A stretch of 64,000 nt of DNA from positions 70,746,841 to 70,810,840 of the forward strand of contig OX388349.1 of the NCBI GenBank assembly GCA_947579665.1, in the 5' to 3' direction. Source of the stretch: Sympetrum striolatum (Eukaryota; Arthropoda; Insecta; Odonata; Libellulidae). Both the position numbers and the translations under genes were made by a program. The notes beneath the pieces were generated by a model. It searched no databases, was not told the origin of the DNA, and was given only the letters and a program-made list of their open reading frames with translations. Numbering within the stretch: position 1 is the stretch's first letter; each line of letters begins with the position of its first letter. Below are positions 48,981-62,025 of the stretch, one piece after another.

Positions 48981-51900
48981 CATCATTGCTCATTTAGTGG
49001 AAAACAAACCGAGGAATTCTAAAGAAAAGACGGAGGGTGGTTACGCTAACTTATTCAAACGGGTAATTCGAAAATAGAGGCGAACATTTTCTTGGCGAAA
49101 TCAAAGTCAAGAAGAAAGAAACGTAAGTTCGCATAAATCATACTGACGAGGATGTTCTGGGAATAGATTATGAAATAATGTATGGATTAGTAAGTAGATA
49201 AACAAGGAAGATTGATTAGAGCATAACTGACATTAGAAAAAGTTAGTTGTAAAAATTCTACATAACGTAAATAACGTGATAATACTGCTATTGCCAATTT
49301 TTATCCAATCGCAATAATGTTGTTTCCGTTGAATAAAACTGGATATTAAAAAATAATAAATCAATAGTATCAACCTAATAAAAATCATAAAAGGATTTTT
49401 CATGTTTACCGAAGGTATTGAGATTCCTAATTTATCTTAATCAATTCAGTGATCGTACTAAGATAACCGAAAAAAATTACTTATAAGCAGAAAAATGAGT
49501 AGTCTGTTTCATTCGTTTGAAGTGTTGGTTATATTTTTAGTCCAGCTTTTAAATAAACCTTAAAGAAATGATTAATTGAATTCCATGAAAGAAACTCCAC
49601 AGAAAAAATATAATTCTGCAGAAATATTTTGATTAAAAATAAATATTATGACTTTTACACTTGTAGCTAAGATCTTCAAAGCGCTAATTACATATTTTAT
49701 TAAGTGTCATCGTTACTAATGAAAATCATTATAAATTATGGTAAAAGAGATAAATATATAAAGTATTTCAAACTGGATGAGCCGAGAAACTAATTAAATG
49801 ATCCTTTTCCTTTTTGTACATACAAAGTGATTTAAATCAAAAAATACTAACAAATTGGACTACGAATATCTCACAAATCATCAATATATCTATTACTATT
49901 ACAAGATCAATATAGAAAAAGATAATTCTGTTACTATGTTATATAAATAATAATGCCTATACTACTCATGTTAAATACTCTAAAATATGCAGACTCCAAC
50001 ATTCCCAAAAATCACTAATAATAGGGACATAAGAATTTATGTTAGTATTTCTTGGAAGAATCAATTTTTTCGGAAGATGGCAAAAATGAGGCATGCAGAA
50101 TCTGGAATGTGCAATTAAATGGAAATAGATGATATGTCAATGACGCAGAGAAAGTGTACTTACAACAGCAAGATATTTCCGTGAGAGAGCTAGAGCTAAT
50201 ACGTTAACAGTTAGGTGTATCCTTGGATTATAGTTTGAAATCAACAGAAAGAGGGTTACGATTGCCAGCACTTGTTCGAAAAGAAAGAACGAAAAAAACG
50301 GTATATTACCATAGTTTGAAATGAAATTAGGCAGGAGAATTAGAAGTAATATTAAGACCTAATCCTCCTTTAATAGACACAAATACTGCCTCTAGGATAG
50401 AAGAAACTTCAATGGGCAGAAATAATGAGAGAGCCCTCAGATCCATCTTAGAAAAAGATCTAGGCAGCTTAAATGGAAGTGGAAAAGGTAAAAAATGAAT
50501 TGCGCCATGTTGCATACAGAGGTAAGTTGGGATGGACTCCGCAGATAACTTTGGTTTCAGAAGTTTAGGTTTACAAAAGCGGCGTTGACGAAAAGGCGCA
50601 CAGGTTAAGATAGATATCAGTATATTCGGCCGTTAGTCAATGCCACTGCGGAGACATTCGGACAAAGAGGGCGATAAATATTAGGGAACGAGGAGAGAGA
50701 GAAGCGAATAGGAAATGACAGAGACGGAAAAGAAGAAAGATAAAGCAGAAGTAAAATATGACAAATAAAAATAATAAATATGAAAGTTAAGACTCACAAG
50801 CTTCGGTAATGGTTTCGGTAAAATGCTTCAGACATTTTAAATTTTGGCCTTTGAAATTAAGAAAACCAAATTGAATTTTAAACTTTTGAATTAAAATTTA
50901 ACACGGTAAACTGAAATAAAAAAGGATAGAGGTGAATGCATGAGTACGTTATAAAAATAAAGTTGAAATGAGGGATTCGAAAAAGAAAAATGACGTTGAT
51001 ATCCAAATAGAATGAAAAGAATTAAGAAAAGGAAATGTAATCTATCCTTTACGTGCAAAACTGAGACTCGATGTAGTGGTGTAAAATTCGTTACGATGGT
51101 TCTCGTAATAGGTACTTGTTTTTCCGAGAATGATGTTGTTACAATTTAATAATGAACATTTTTTTTAAATAAGATCAATTCCAGATAATGGAAAACTTAC
51201 ATATACAAAAATAGTATATTTTAATTTTCTCGGATATGAATCCTAAATATTCTACTTTCGAGTCGAAGCAAAGCAGCTTCTGAAACATAACGAAATTGCC
51301 AACAGGAATAGAAAAAAAATTCTTAACTAAGAATACAAGTGACAATCTTTATCAAGGATGGTAGCAAATATGTACGTAAGACTCGTTCGCAATTTCAAAA
51401 GAGAATAAAATACCGGAAACACAATCATATCTTGGTAAGGAGCTTCAAGACCAAAGAAGAATTGGATGATTGTATAACTTTAAATTTACATCAAAGATAA
51501 AGAAAATTGTTGGCCACTGAATCTCAACACGCAGTTCTCATGACTAAAAATCACTTCTAAGCTGCCTTGAATTATGTGCCCTAAGAATTGAGAAGAAATG
51601 GTGCAGTCACGGTTTGGGAATAAATCTTTCATCTGCAAGAATGATCTGAAAGGTAAAGGACGAATTCCGAAGCAGATCTTTTACTTTTCACGTGCAAATT
51701 TTATTATCCGACTATACTGAGCTGAAAACTACAATAACTACTATACTACTAAAATACGGTTATTCAAGTCATGATTTCCAGTCTTACTTGCCATTTACCC
51801 ATGCTGTGGACCAAGCAAAGAAAAGTTAACTCCCACCTCACAAACATAAATAGCTTGCAGTGTATGAACGTAAATGAGTAATTATATAAATATAACGTAC

Positions 51901-53555
51901 TTCACTGATGTAGGGAAATTGATATTGTGATAGCTAGCAGAAGAATGTACGTTAATGTTCGGTGATGTGTATGCGTGTGTAAAAATATACTGTAATTAAA
52001 ATTTGGGAAAGATTCTTCAATAAGTAGAATTATTCTACTGCAAAGCACATTTGATTGAACTCTTAGCTGAGGAATGTCTCAGAAGAAAATTGAGAACACT
52101 AGTGAGAAAAACAAAGCAAATACCACAAAGTATTGATTCCAAGTTTCGCAACATGAATGCACGGCGACAGGGAGACAATGGACATAAATTTATCGAGAAA
52201 CAGCATTTCTGCTGTAATTGGTTCGAATCGATCAATCATACCATGGGCACGATCCCTTCACATCCATACAATGACGTATCCGGTAGAAATCTCGAAGAAA
52301 ATAAAGCAGATATTTGAAACGAATTAAACATAGGAGATTGCACGTGAAATGCATAACTTTCCCTTCTCAGTTTCAGAAAATTCAACATAGACCTGGGAAT
52401 TTTACGAGATGGCTTGAATTGAAGTCTATAAAGGACGGTCAGAACGTCAGTTTTCCATAAAATAACCATAATCAGACACTACTGCATACAAATATTCAAT
52501 AATAAGTTTTGATAATAAATTAAGGACGACCTTAAGCCGAAGGACAAAAGATTTCATACGACTTAGCGATTACGTTTAACAAGGATAGACAGCCTATAAG
52601 GGAAATGATAAATCATGATATAATGAAATGAAATATGAGAAATGTTTGGAAAAAACATTGTAAATTGAAGTAATATTCTATCTTAAGTTGGCTCCGCGTA
52701 CTATGTTCTCATTTCTTCAAACTGACTAAACTTAAAAGAATGACGGACTGTTTACCAATTCATTCTGTAAGAGAGAAAATTCGTAACAGGTATATTATTT
52801 TTGAAACTGCTTTACTAACACTCTTTGGAACTCCTAACGAATCGTTTCAAAAACTTAAAACATGAATTCTAAACACTTTTAAAACTAAGGGAAAGATAAT
52901 ATTTTAGCTTTATTAGAATGATTCATTCACAGGAAACAACTGAAAGTCAAATTATCGAATATCCGAGACACAAAAATACCCAACATTATATACGATTTTA
53001 CGATATACTTAGTAATAAGTAATCGATTTTTAGTTTTACTAAAAGCAAGAGATTAATTGATGATCACACGAATACATGGTAAGAGCGGATCTAGAAATTT
53101 GCCATTGGGAGTCAAGGCGATTAACGGTAATAATTTGTAAAGCTATCATAAAGTTTCAAAAATGCTGCAAATTTTGTACAGTTGAATTAATTTTTAAAAT
53201 GCAACATGGTGATTAAATATCAGATAGAAGTAAAGTTATAGCGGAAAAAAATCTTCCATTGGCTCTTAGTTTAAGTTCATCATTTTTTTCCAAGTACGTA
53301 GCTTCCTATGAAAAACTATAAGCGGATCAACGGAAGAATATTTGTTTGTCCCCTCTGGATCCACCAATGCCCAATTATTATCACAATTGACAATTTAATC
53401 ATACTGCAGGGGAAATTACCAAAGTTTCACTTCCATATGGTATGGTATTTAAGTAGCACAAACTAATTTATTCAAAAACAAAAATCACAAATCATCTTTA
53501 GGACACAAATATCCAACACGAGATAAAAAGTACACGCGTAACGGAACAATAGCAA
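48981..53555. other. Long AT-rich spacer, no gene seen
   Basis: No recognisable exon or repeat. A purine-rich part lies at about 50640-50760. A stray GGTTCGAATC near 52219 lacks any box A partner and was not called. Confidence 0.6.
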
Positions 53556-54060
53556 CGAAATGGATGTCGTGCTAAAATAAAGCGCTATCAGTGGAGTCGA
53601 ACGGGCATCAAAGGGCACAATTCGTCTTCCACATAATTCAGCTCCGTAGCACACGTGCGAGCTGACCTCGCCTCACCCACCAAGTAGAAAAGCTGCGATT
53701 TATAGGACGCGCGCTTTCTGGGAAGAAAATATCAAATTTCTGCGCGAAAAATGAAATGGCATGTTTACATATGACGCCCGTGGAAAACTCTTAATAATAC
53801 CGGAGAAGAAATGTTCAAAGGAGAAAAAATATAGATGGACAAAGGAAGGAGCGTCGGTCGCACCATAATTCCACGGAGAAAAAGCACGGATCGAAGCATA
53901 AGATCTCTGAGGGAAGCACCACCTGGCCGAGGAAAAACATCGCACCTAGCGAAAAAAACACCTGCCACACGTTCTCAGATCACACGCACCGTTAAGGAGA
54001 AGTACGGCGAGGGTGGAAGAGAGCAGAGAATGGACGAGAGAAGTAAAAAAGAAATGGGAT
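53556..54060. other. GC/purine-richer block, no gene recognised
   Basis: Open on both strands (53700-53968 minus, 53835-54062 plus) with unrecognisable products; purine-rich at its right end. Confidence 0.35.
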
Positions 54061-54655
54061 GATAAGTAAAAGGTTGACTGAGATGGGGAATGCATTTCTA
54101 AAGAAGAAAAACTCAAATTCTAAAGTATACAACTGTATGAGTAGGCACCGGCTTTCCTAAAATCTAAGAGAGTAACAAAATAATAGAAAATAAGATCACT
54201 ATTCTAAATTCTGATTATTCCTAGCGATAAATTAAATTACTCGGATACATTGCATAACTAAGGCAAAGTTCGGAAATGGAAAGGAGTAATTTTCAAACCT
54301 CAATAAATATTAATGAACTATTTCTAGAAATACCTTTCTCTTATCTGTTTTAGCTTTTTATTTCATACATTTTAAGTACATTCATAATTTAATTTGCAAA
54401 AATGTTCCAATACTATCCAAAAATAGCTATGCAGTTGTAATAGAATCAGCTAATGAAAAATTTAGTTATATCGAACAAAGAGTTAACTGATGGAGTGAAT
54501 ATTGAAGATTTTTGATAGCCTGATTAACTATGACGGATTAAAAATAGCATAAACAGCCATTGTGCTTACGTGGATTCAACTTAATATGCAGCCTGAAAAA
54601 TACGCCCACGGATAATCGGAATTTAACCGTAATGCCATCAAATAAGTTTAAAGGC
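54061..54655. other. AT-rich spacer, no gene seen
   Basis: Nothing supported. Confidence 0.6.
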
Positions 54656-54900
54656 GTTATATAAACGAGGAGACTGCAGAATTCATACGGAGTGTCTCAC
54701 ATGAAAGAGGGGAATCGCAAGAGAGGGAACCCGGCGCATGTGCGGGGGTGTCGTTGGGGCGGAGTCTGCAAATGGGGGAAAGGGAAGAAGCACGCGCTTC
54801 TCACCCATGTCCAAGTGCGATAGGGACCGAAGGAGAAACCTGGAGAAGGGGAGGACGATGTCCGAAGACGAATCAAGCCTCGAACTCAATCCGAGAAACT
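54656..54900. other. Short GC/purine-rich block
   Basis: G-rich plus strand with opposed open frames (54683-54889 minus, 54748-54966 plus) lacking known motifs. Confidence 0.35.
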
Positions 54901-55530
54901 AAACCAAAAAAAAAAGTTTTTGCCCAAGTGAAACCCAAACTGATAATGAACATTTTCTTATCCTGAACCGAAAGCAGAAACCGATATTTATCGCTTTTAT
55001 TATTACGTTTATAATATAAATAGCTTGCATAATATAAAAGTAGATTGAAACACAGAGAGACAGCGTGATTTTAAAATTAAATAAATACGTAAATACATCC
55101 GTGTATTGTTTCAGTCTTTTGCGGTCCATTGATGAAAGTTGTTTTTTGAGATGAAAACTGCGTCGATCTGATTTGAAAATATAGAATAGATAGAATTTTA
55201 GATACTTTCAACTAAATTATGCTCATTAAAAGTAATGGAAATATAACGTAACGACCCACTTGAAAGATGTAATGTTTATATATATCTTTTCGATTTCAAA
55301 AATGGCTTTACTTCTAAGTAACAGATTGACGATACTTGCTAGGCACAAGCAGTAACTATTGGAAACTGCTAACTCTCCCCATTCTTTCTTCTCTTGAATA
55401 ATACAGAAAGATACTTCGTGAAGGAATAATATAAGATTGTTCTCGTCTCAACTCGTATTCCGAATGATAAAGAACACGAAATATGCTCCATTTATGCTCT
55501 GAAAATCGATACCTTACATTTTTAATTCAA
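54901..55530. other. AT-rich spacer, no gene seen
   Basis: Begins with an A10 run at about 54905-54915; otherwise featureless. Confidence 0.6.
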
Positions 55531-56000
55531 GAAAGTGAGGCCTGTCCTACGCATAGGGGCGTTTTATAAATGCGAAAATACGGTACATCCAACGAATCGA
55601 GACCTCCACAAACAACGAGAAGAAAACGAAGAAAAAGCGACCGGAGGGGATGAAACGACTTCGGATTAAGAAATGGAAGGAAGGGGGGAAACCTCCCACG
55701 CGCTCTCGCTGCCATGGCAACGGAGATGAACATCCCTCCGTGGATTACTTTACGGCGAAGGGGTCTTCCTCAGTATGAACCCCTCTCTCGCTTGGGAAAG
55801 AGCATCGCCTCGTGCAGCCAGTAAAGGATCAGATGGAAGTTGCGTACCTGTGCGTTGGTTTGGCGCGAGGCTAAAATACCAACTTTACGTACCTTCCTTT
55901 CGCTGTGTCACCATGGGAATACCGTCCTACGTGACACTGGAAGAAGATCAAAAGCTCGCAAAACACAGTTCAGCTCTCTGCGAAAGATTGTCCCGGAGAA
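55531..56000. other. GC-richer block, no gene recognised
   Basis: Overlapping open frames on both strands (55527-55733 minus, 55775-56005 and 55840-56094 plus) with no recognised domain. Confidence 0.35.
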
Positions 56001-56099
56001 ACTAAGATTCTTGAAAATGTCAAACACTTCAAAGAAACATAAAGCGTATCCCTTACGTAAAACGGTGATCAACATTCATCATACAAGCTTTTAAATCAA

Positions 56100-56620
56100 A
56101 CCTTCGCATTAATCTAAGAGATGAAGATCACGCTATCCATTTGAAAAATTCCTTCGCAAATTGCTTTTGGGATCCTTCATGCATTGAAAGGTTAATAATA
56201 AATGACCGGAAAACAGCCAATTAACATTCCATGACTTAAACGAGCTACCGAGAGATCTTAATGATGATTGACTAAGGCCGTAATTGACTAATGACAATTA
56301 CTCACTGACAACGGACGAAAGAAATATTCACTCTGGATTACAGATAATCAAAATATTGAATTAACGAACCTCCGTTTACCGCAATTTGAAAGCAGCGAAG
56401 TTAATACAAATTGGAAATGACAGGGACCGGATAATTCTTCGTCCACAAGATACTAATAATTTTTTTTAAACCTTTTAGCAATTTTAATAAAGAGAGAAAT
56501 AAACTTGGGCCTAAACGTTCACATCGATGCATTGTTCCTAATCATTAATTCTTATGACGGCAATGTAATTAAATAATTAGCATTAATTGGCATTAGAAAC
56601 CGAGATAATCTTTAAATATT
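56100..56620. promoter_or_regulatory. Homeodomain-site-rich stretch, candidate enhancer
   Basis: A mixed-composition stretch with many TAAT/ATTA cores in non-repetitive context, for example around 56215-56300 (CCAATTAACATT, GTAATTGACTAATGACAATT) and 56555-56605 (GTAATTAAATAATTAGC, CATTAATTGGCATTAG). A GGATTA core near 56335 fits Otd/Otx-type factors. Dense homeodomain cores in complex, non-microsatellite sequence are typical of developmental enhancers, but ATTA cores are common in AT-rich DNA, so this is only a candidate. Confidence 0.25.
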
Positions 56621-56999
56621 TTAGATAATTCAATACAATGCCTACCTACTACACAAGTGAAATAAATTCATGAGAACTCTTAAAACTTTTCTTTGATCCA
56701 TTTGATGTAAATATATTGCAAATATAATCAATTTCAGTAATGCCGTCCAGTATAAATCTGCAATATCCTATGTAATCTCGGTTTGAACTTATCATCCGAA
56801 GTGAATTATTTCTTTCTCTAGTTCAACTAGAAAGGAATAAGGCGGAAATATTTTTGTTACTTTAAGATAGGTACTAGCATGTATGGTATTACCCCAAGTC
56901 ACTCACACTTAGCGTACTTCTGGATACGCCATGACTTGACTAGGCTTTAATAAAAGAATGCAAAAATACTATCAGCTTAATGTTAAAATACCAATTCAG

Positions 57000-57128
57000 A
57001 AAAAAAAACAAAATCAATAAATCTTCTATTTTGGAATTCTACTAAGATGGATTCCCAACGGGAATCGAACCCGGGACCGCTTTTACCAAAGTCGAACGCG
57101 ATGCCCACATGGCTACGTAGGAGCCGAC
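57000..57128 (-). repeat. tRNA-derived SINE candidate with box A, box B and T-run terminator
   Basis: On the minus strand a box A match TAGCCATGTGGG (plus coordinates 57104-57115) is followed about 32 bases later by a perfect box B, GGTTCGATTCC (57061-57071). A T9 run (57000-57008) lies about 52 bases further on, as a polymerase III terminator would. The 3' end of the tRNA-like part reads GTCCCGGGTTCGATTCCCG, so the T-arm can pair. The acceptor and anticodon stems do not pair, which argues against a working tRNA and for a tRNA-derived SINE or tRNA pseudogene. Confidence 0.6.
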
Positions 57129-57399
57129 TAAATACCTTTTTTAACGTTGTGGTGAGATTAAAAAACAGTAGATTTAAATAGCTTTTTCGCTTGAGCATAA
57201 GCGAGAGTAAAATAATTTTCCGAAAATATTAGGCAGTTACTGTCGCGAATATACCACAATCAATTTTTGTCACTCAGCATCTACTGCTAAAAGATAAAAC
57301 ATTACATCAACAGCTGAAACAGAAAAAATATATATTATTGTTTATTTGATATGATCCCGAAAAATATATATCATTTTATAACCAAGCTCTGCTCGCAGA

Positions 57400-58060
57400 A
57401 GCTTAATCCTTCCTTCACCTGAGAGGCCACCTACGAAATGTAAACCGTCTTCCTTCCACTATTCGGAAAACTTCAACCCTCGAGAAAAACAGAGGCACAA
57501 ACGAACTCCTTCCATTCGAAAATAGACCCCTTTAACACCACAAAACCCCTCTAGAGCAAAAACAAGACGGTATATGCTTTTAAGAGTCCCTTTCATTTAC
57601 ACTAGAGACCGAGCGTCTGGGGGATTGAGAGCACTGCTCCGACACGGAGATACAATTCATAACAACGATAAAACAATGCCCCCATAAACGTCGCACTTTT
57701 GGGGATCGTCTCCTCCACTTCGGACTTAAATCAGCCTAATTTCGAGGTCCTCCGGAGAGAAGGCGATAAAACCTTTAGAACGCGGGAGGCGAGAATTTTT
57801 AACGGCGACACCCACGCCGAATTTTTACTCTTAAGAGCCGAGGGAAAGAGCACCGGGTGACGGTGTGGTGCTCTGAGGGGGAACTGCGGGTAAAACATCG
57901 ATGGAAACACTTAAATTTTTTGCCCCCTTCCTTTATGGCATCGCGGCCCGGGATAAATTTCCCAGAGGGCAGCACGTGGCCGCTGGGGATCTTTTTGGTG
58001 GGTGGGCCACGTTAAGAAGCGGTTTTTAAGACCCGACTTCGTTAATATCTCCGGGCTGAG
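57400..58060. other. GC-richer block, no gene recognised
   Basis: Mixed to GC-rich composition; the minus open frame 57911-58276 runs out of it into AT-rich DNA and has no recognised domain. Confidence 0.35.
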
Positions 58061-59460
58061 TAAGGTTGTACCAAAAAAGAGATTAACCCAATTAAACGAA
58101 ACTATTCGATTATAAAGCTGGGCAAGAATGCTAGCAATCCCATTCGCTGTGCGATAACTGTAGTAATTAGAGGTTGAAAAGGAATTTTTGACTGATTTAA
58201 AGATTCGGCAAAAATTCGTGATTGCATAAGATATAGGCGAATAGAATGTCCACAAGTTAGTCTTAAGAAATAGCAACTTCTGAATGCGAACAGAAGAGAC
58301 TTTGTTTTGATGTTCGAGATATTCATGGCAAATTAGTCAGGGTTTTGAGGAAGTTGGATATAAATAAAACTTACTGCGATTTGTACATGGTAATACAATG
58401 GAGAGAAGGATTACTGTGTACTATGTAGTACTTACTGTGTAGATAAATAATCTATAAGTATTTAGAATAGACCGATGATTCAGTCTCGATAGATATATCA
58501 TACGAGAGAGCAAAAACGTTAATAAAGTCATCGACTATCAAGATATTGACGTAGAATTATTTCATGCTAACGATTAAACTATCATTTGAATCCATTTCAG
58601 TTTAAAATCTTCATTGAATTCTTATAATCAATATAATTGTTCAAAAACATTCCATAAAAATAAATATCAAAACATAAAAATCCAGAAGGAAATATGATGA
58701 AAAGGTTGTAATGCGAGAAAATGGCTGAATACTTTTAGGTTATGCAGAAATTATAGCTTCAATTACTCATTTACATTAACTTTTTCTTTTTTTGACCTAT
58801 ATCATAAAATAATAAGGGTAAACGCAAAAAATACAATATTTAGCATAAAATTACCATAATTTAAATGTTAATGTCGTTTATAAATATTGTTAAATCTGAT
58901 ATATTAGAAGTTAAACTATGAAAAATAGATCATAGAGTATGAATAATTTGCTGAGTTACATTGTCATTTTTCTTCCAAATTTTCCTCTAATTTCTATATA
59001 ATCTCAAAACCGAAAATTTTAATCGAAGTTCTAGATACATAAATGCTTCATAATTTTCTTACCATATTCTTTATTCTCTTAAATATGAAAATCCTACTCT
59101 TGATATTTTAAAGAGAATGCGTAAAAGGAAAATAAGAAAACAAAATTAAATTAATTAATTAAAAATAGTCAAAAATATCAAATACAGTAAAATATGTGCA
59201 AGTACATGCCCAGAAAGAGTGTAAAAGCTCTAGACTCGAGTACCAGTCTCGTCGAAATTTTTCCTCTTAGTTCATCCTTCGTTTCTCCTTTCCCATGATC
59301 GTATAGACCTATATATGGTCCATACGATCCCTTCAAAATATACATAGCTGAAGAAAAAGGACCAAGTTGTACGTAAAAGGTACATAATCAGCTCTAATTA
59401 ATATAAAATCGGATTTCGTTAATAGAGACTAAGTCAATCTTAAGAATCCAACCCACTGTG
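58061..59460. other. AT-rich spacer containing a hairpin
   Basis: No gene recognised. A local repeat of TTACTGTGTA occurs near 58410-58440, and the hairpin at 59297-59329 is listed separately. Confidence 0.6.
59297..59329. repeat. 13-bp hairpin with a 7-base AT loop
   Basis: GATCGTATAGACC (59297-59309) and GGTCCATACGATC (59317-59329) are reverse complements with one mismatch around a TATATAT loop. The mismatch would be a wobble pair in one RNA strand. It is too short for a typical miRNA precursor. Confidence 0.75.
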
Positions 59461-59990
59461 TAATAGAGACACCTCTTTTCACACCATGGAATTTCGAGGG
59501 ACCGAATCTTACTTTCAATTTTTCGGAGACCCTCAAAAAAACGAAGCGACATTTTCCCCTTTTCCCACCTTCCCTCGCCGCAGCCGACTTTTCTATTTCC
59601 GCGCTGATTCACCGATCGGCTCCTTCTGAGTGACAACAGTCGTTTCTCATGACTCCTCCTCTAGTGCCATCCCCCTTCCTACGCTTGCTTTATGAGGCGG
59701 ATGCTGTGCTCCAGGGGCGGCAGATAGCGCCGGTGGAAGGAGATTTGCTCGCAAAGGGGAAGGGAACCAAGATCCTAAAATAGCCCTCCTAAAGCTTCGG
59801 AGGAGTTACTAATTTTTATCAAATCTTTCGTCGGTGTCATCTCCCGAAGTCAATTCGATCGAGATAATGAGCGTAAAGCAATTACTTTACGGCGGATGGA
59901 GAGATAAAAAAACTTGATTCGAGGGGAAGAAAAGGGTTGGAGACAAACTTTTAAGTAGAATGGGATGGGAGAGGGGTGATTGGAAGAGAA
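59461..59990. other. GC-richer block, no gene recognised
   Basis: Balanced to GC-rich; the minus open frame 59394-59636 has no recognised domain. Confidence 0.35.
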
Positions 59991-62025
59991 TAAATACATA
60001 CATCGAAATAAAATGTAGCTTTAGTAATTCAGACAAACCTTATGAATATTTCTCTAGAATTAGGTTAAATAACTTCACATCAACAATTTTAATATAATCT
60101 TTCGAAAATAACAATACAGTCTTTATTTGTTGGATAATTTTAGGCAAGGATGACCACTTACATAAAACCCTTTTTTTCAATACAAAGACAATCAACCACG
60201 CCCTAACCAGATTCGAACCCGAGACCATGTCATCGCAAAGAAACTCGTCTAACCACTACGATACCGAGGACGACAAAATTACTATTTTTCTTCTCAGCAC
60301 AAGGTTTAAAATCGCTGAAATTTAGGTAAAATTATTAGTTTTACAGGTTCTTTGCTTTTAAATATATAATTATCAGATTTTATTTCCTTTTTCATTCACG
60401 TCCGACGTGGTTTGTCGACAAATGAAGGATGACAGAAAGATATAATTTGAAATTAATATCGCTATCTCAAAATATGCTTAAAATGAAATAAAATAAGTGA
60501 AGTGGCTCCCATTTTCCTTGCATTATTTTAGCCAAAAGAGGTATAAGGTGGAAACGATAAAAACCACGAATAAAACAATTTATTCCATTTTCAATATCGA
60601 AATTAATTTACATTTGTAATAATATATTACATCGAAAAAATGCCACAATTTTTAATATAAAAACCTCAAATAAACTACTAATAGAGCGAGATGACGTAAA
60701 AATAAGCGGAAGGAAGTAAGATAACCAGATTAAGATCTGCATAATCAATCACTTGTCACTCACAGACAGCTATCGGATTAAGCACTCGTATTAAACGACT
60801 AAATTAGCCTCGGGGTCTTTATTCCCAGCACGTACAATGCGAAAAACGGGAGAAAACGAGACCAAAATCTTGATAACAACACCGCATATCTTAATACATA
60901 GCATTGTATAAAAGAGTCGAACATTTACTGCAGGTTTTTACCGCTAAATGGCTGAGCTGAAAATCTTCTAGAAAAGTCAAAACTTCGTGCATTCATGTGG
61001 ATTCTAGTATGTAACTTACGGTCAGACAAACATAAAAAGAAAAGGGAATATCATTTCGGCGGTGGATTTCTTCGGCTAAAGATAATGGGAAAAGGAGAAG
61101 GAATGATTAGTTCCTGGACGGGTGTACGCAGATGGTGCAGCAAGAAATAATTCAGGGACCCCAATTCCAGGGTTAACGGAAGGTGCTGCTGAGGGGGAAA
61201 CTGACTTACGCGAAGAAAACGCTACAATAAATTACAATAAAATAATCTACATACAATGCAGTTGGTTTAAAGGGATATATTCGTATAAATATTCACTTTT
61301 CTGCGTCAAGATTCTGCGTGCATTAAAAGAGTTGGTAATTTATAGGAAGTACATGACTAGTTAATTATGAAAGCGTAAACGTGTAAAAAGGCAAAGGAAT
61401 AAGTTTTGTTATAAAAAGAATATTCCTGAGGAAAAATAATAATATAAAAAATAAAATATATCGAACAATGACAACAATCACATAAGGAATGGAATGTCTT
61501 AATTTATATTCATCTCTTACTTGTACTCGGTTTGGGCTATTTTCCTTACTTTGCTGTTGATATAACTAAACCTTATATCTCACAACAGGAACTGAATGCA
61601 TACAAGAAATTAAATGTATGTCAAATATACAATGAGCTGATATATATGTATTTAATGCAAATAGGAATTTGATTTATGACATATATGTTTCACGATTAAA
61701 GAGAATTTTTTATATGTATGTGTGTATTCCTTGTGTATCCTATACAACTTGCCTCTAAATTTTTGCTTTAATTCTGTTGTTCAGAAATATGTACTAACAT
61801 TTCTGTGTTTTGCCTATTTATAAAAAATCTCTTTCGATGGAGATTCCATATATTGATATAAATCTTCATTTTTAAAATCAATAAACATTTTTGTAGATTA
61901 TACATAAAAATACAGGAATATATTGGCTTAAAACTAACTTTCGAAAAATGTGATAAGTAAAATTCGCATTACATCTTTAATTTGCAGCCATAAAATCATC
62001 CTTCTCCAACTTATAATATCTTCTA
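59991..62025. other. AT-rich spacer with a SINE candidate
   Basis: Apart from the tRNA-like stretch at 60195-60274 there is no recognised feature. The section 60715-60850 is less AT-rich and carries GGATTA, AATCAATCA and CACTTG motifs, a weak enhancer-like mix. Confidence 0.55.
60195..60274 (-). repeat. tRNA-derived SINE candidate, Asp/Glu-like head
   Basis: The minus strand reads TCCTCGGTATCGTAGTGGTT at its 5' end, very close to the start of animal tRNA-Asp/Glu, with a box-A-like TATCGTAGTGG (plus coordinates 60253-60263). About 33 bases later comes GGTTCGAATCT (60209-60219), a box B with one mismatch. The acceptor stem (TCCTCGG with the 3' side) does not pair and the anticodon arm is disrupted, so it is not an intact tRNA gene. 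Confidence 0.6.

Noticed and set aside
52219..52230. Another box B (GGTTCGAATC)
   Set aside because: No box A at the right distance and no downstream terminator; probably chance.
57051..57128. Functional tRNA gene
   Set aside because: Box A, box B and terminator are present, but the acceptor and anticodon stems do not pair.
60195..60274. Functional tRNA-Asp or tRNA-Glu gene
   Set aside because: Only the 5' end matches; the anticodon arm and acceptor stem are disrupted.
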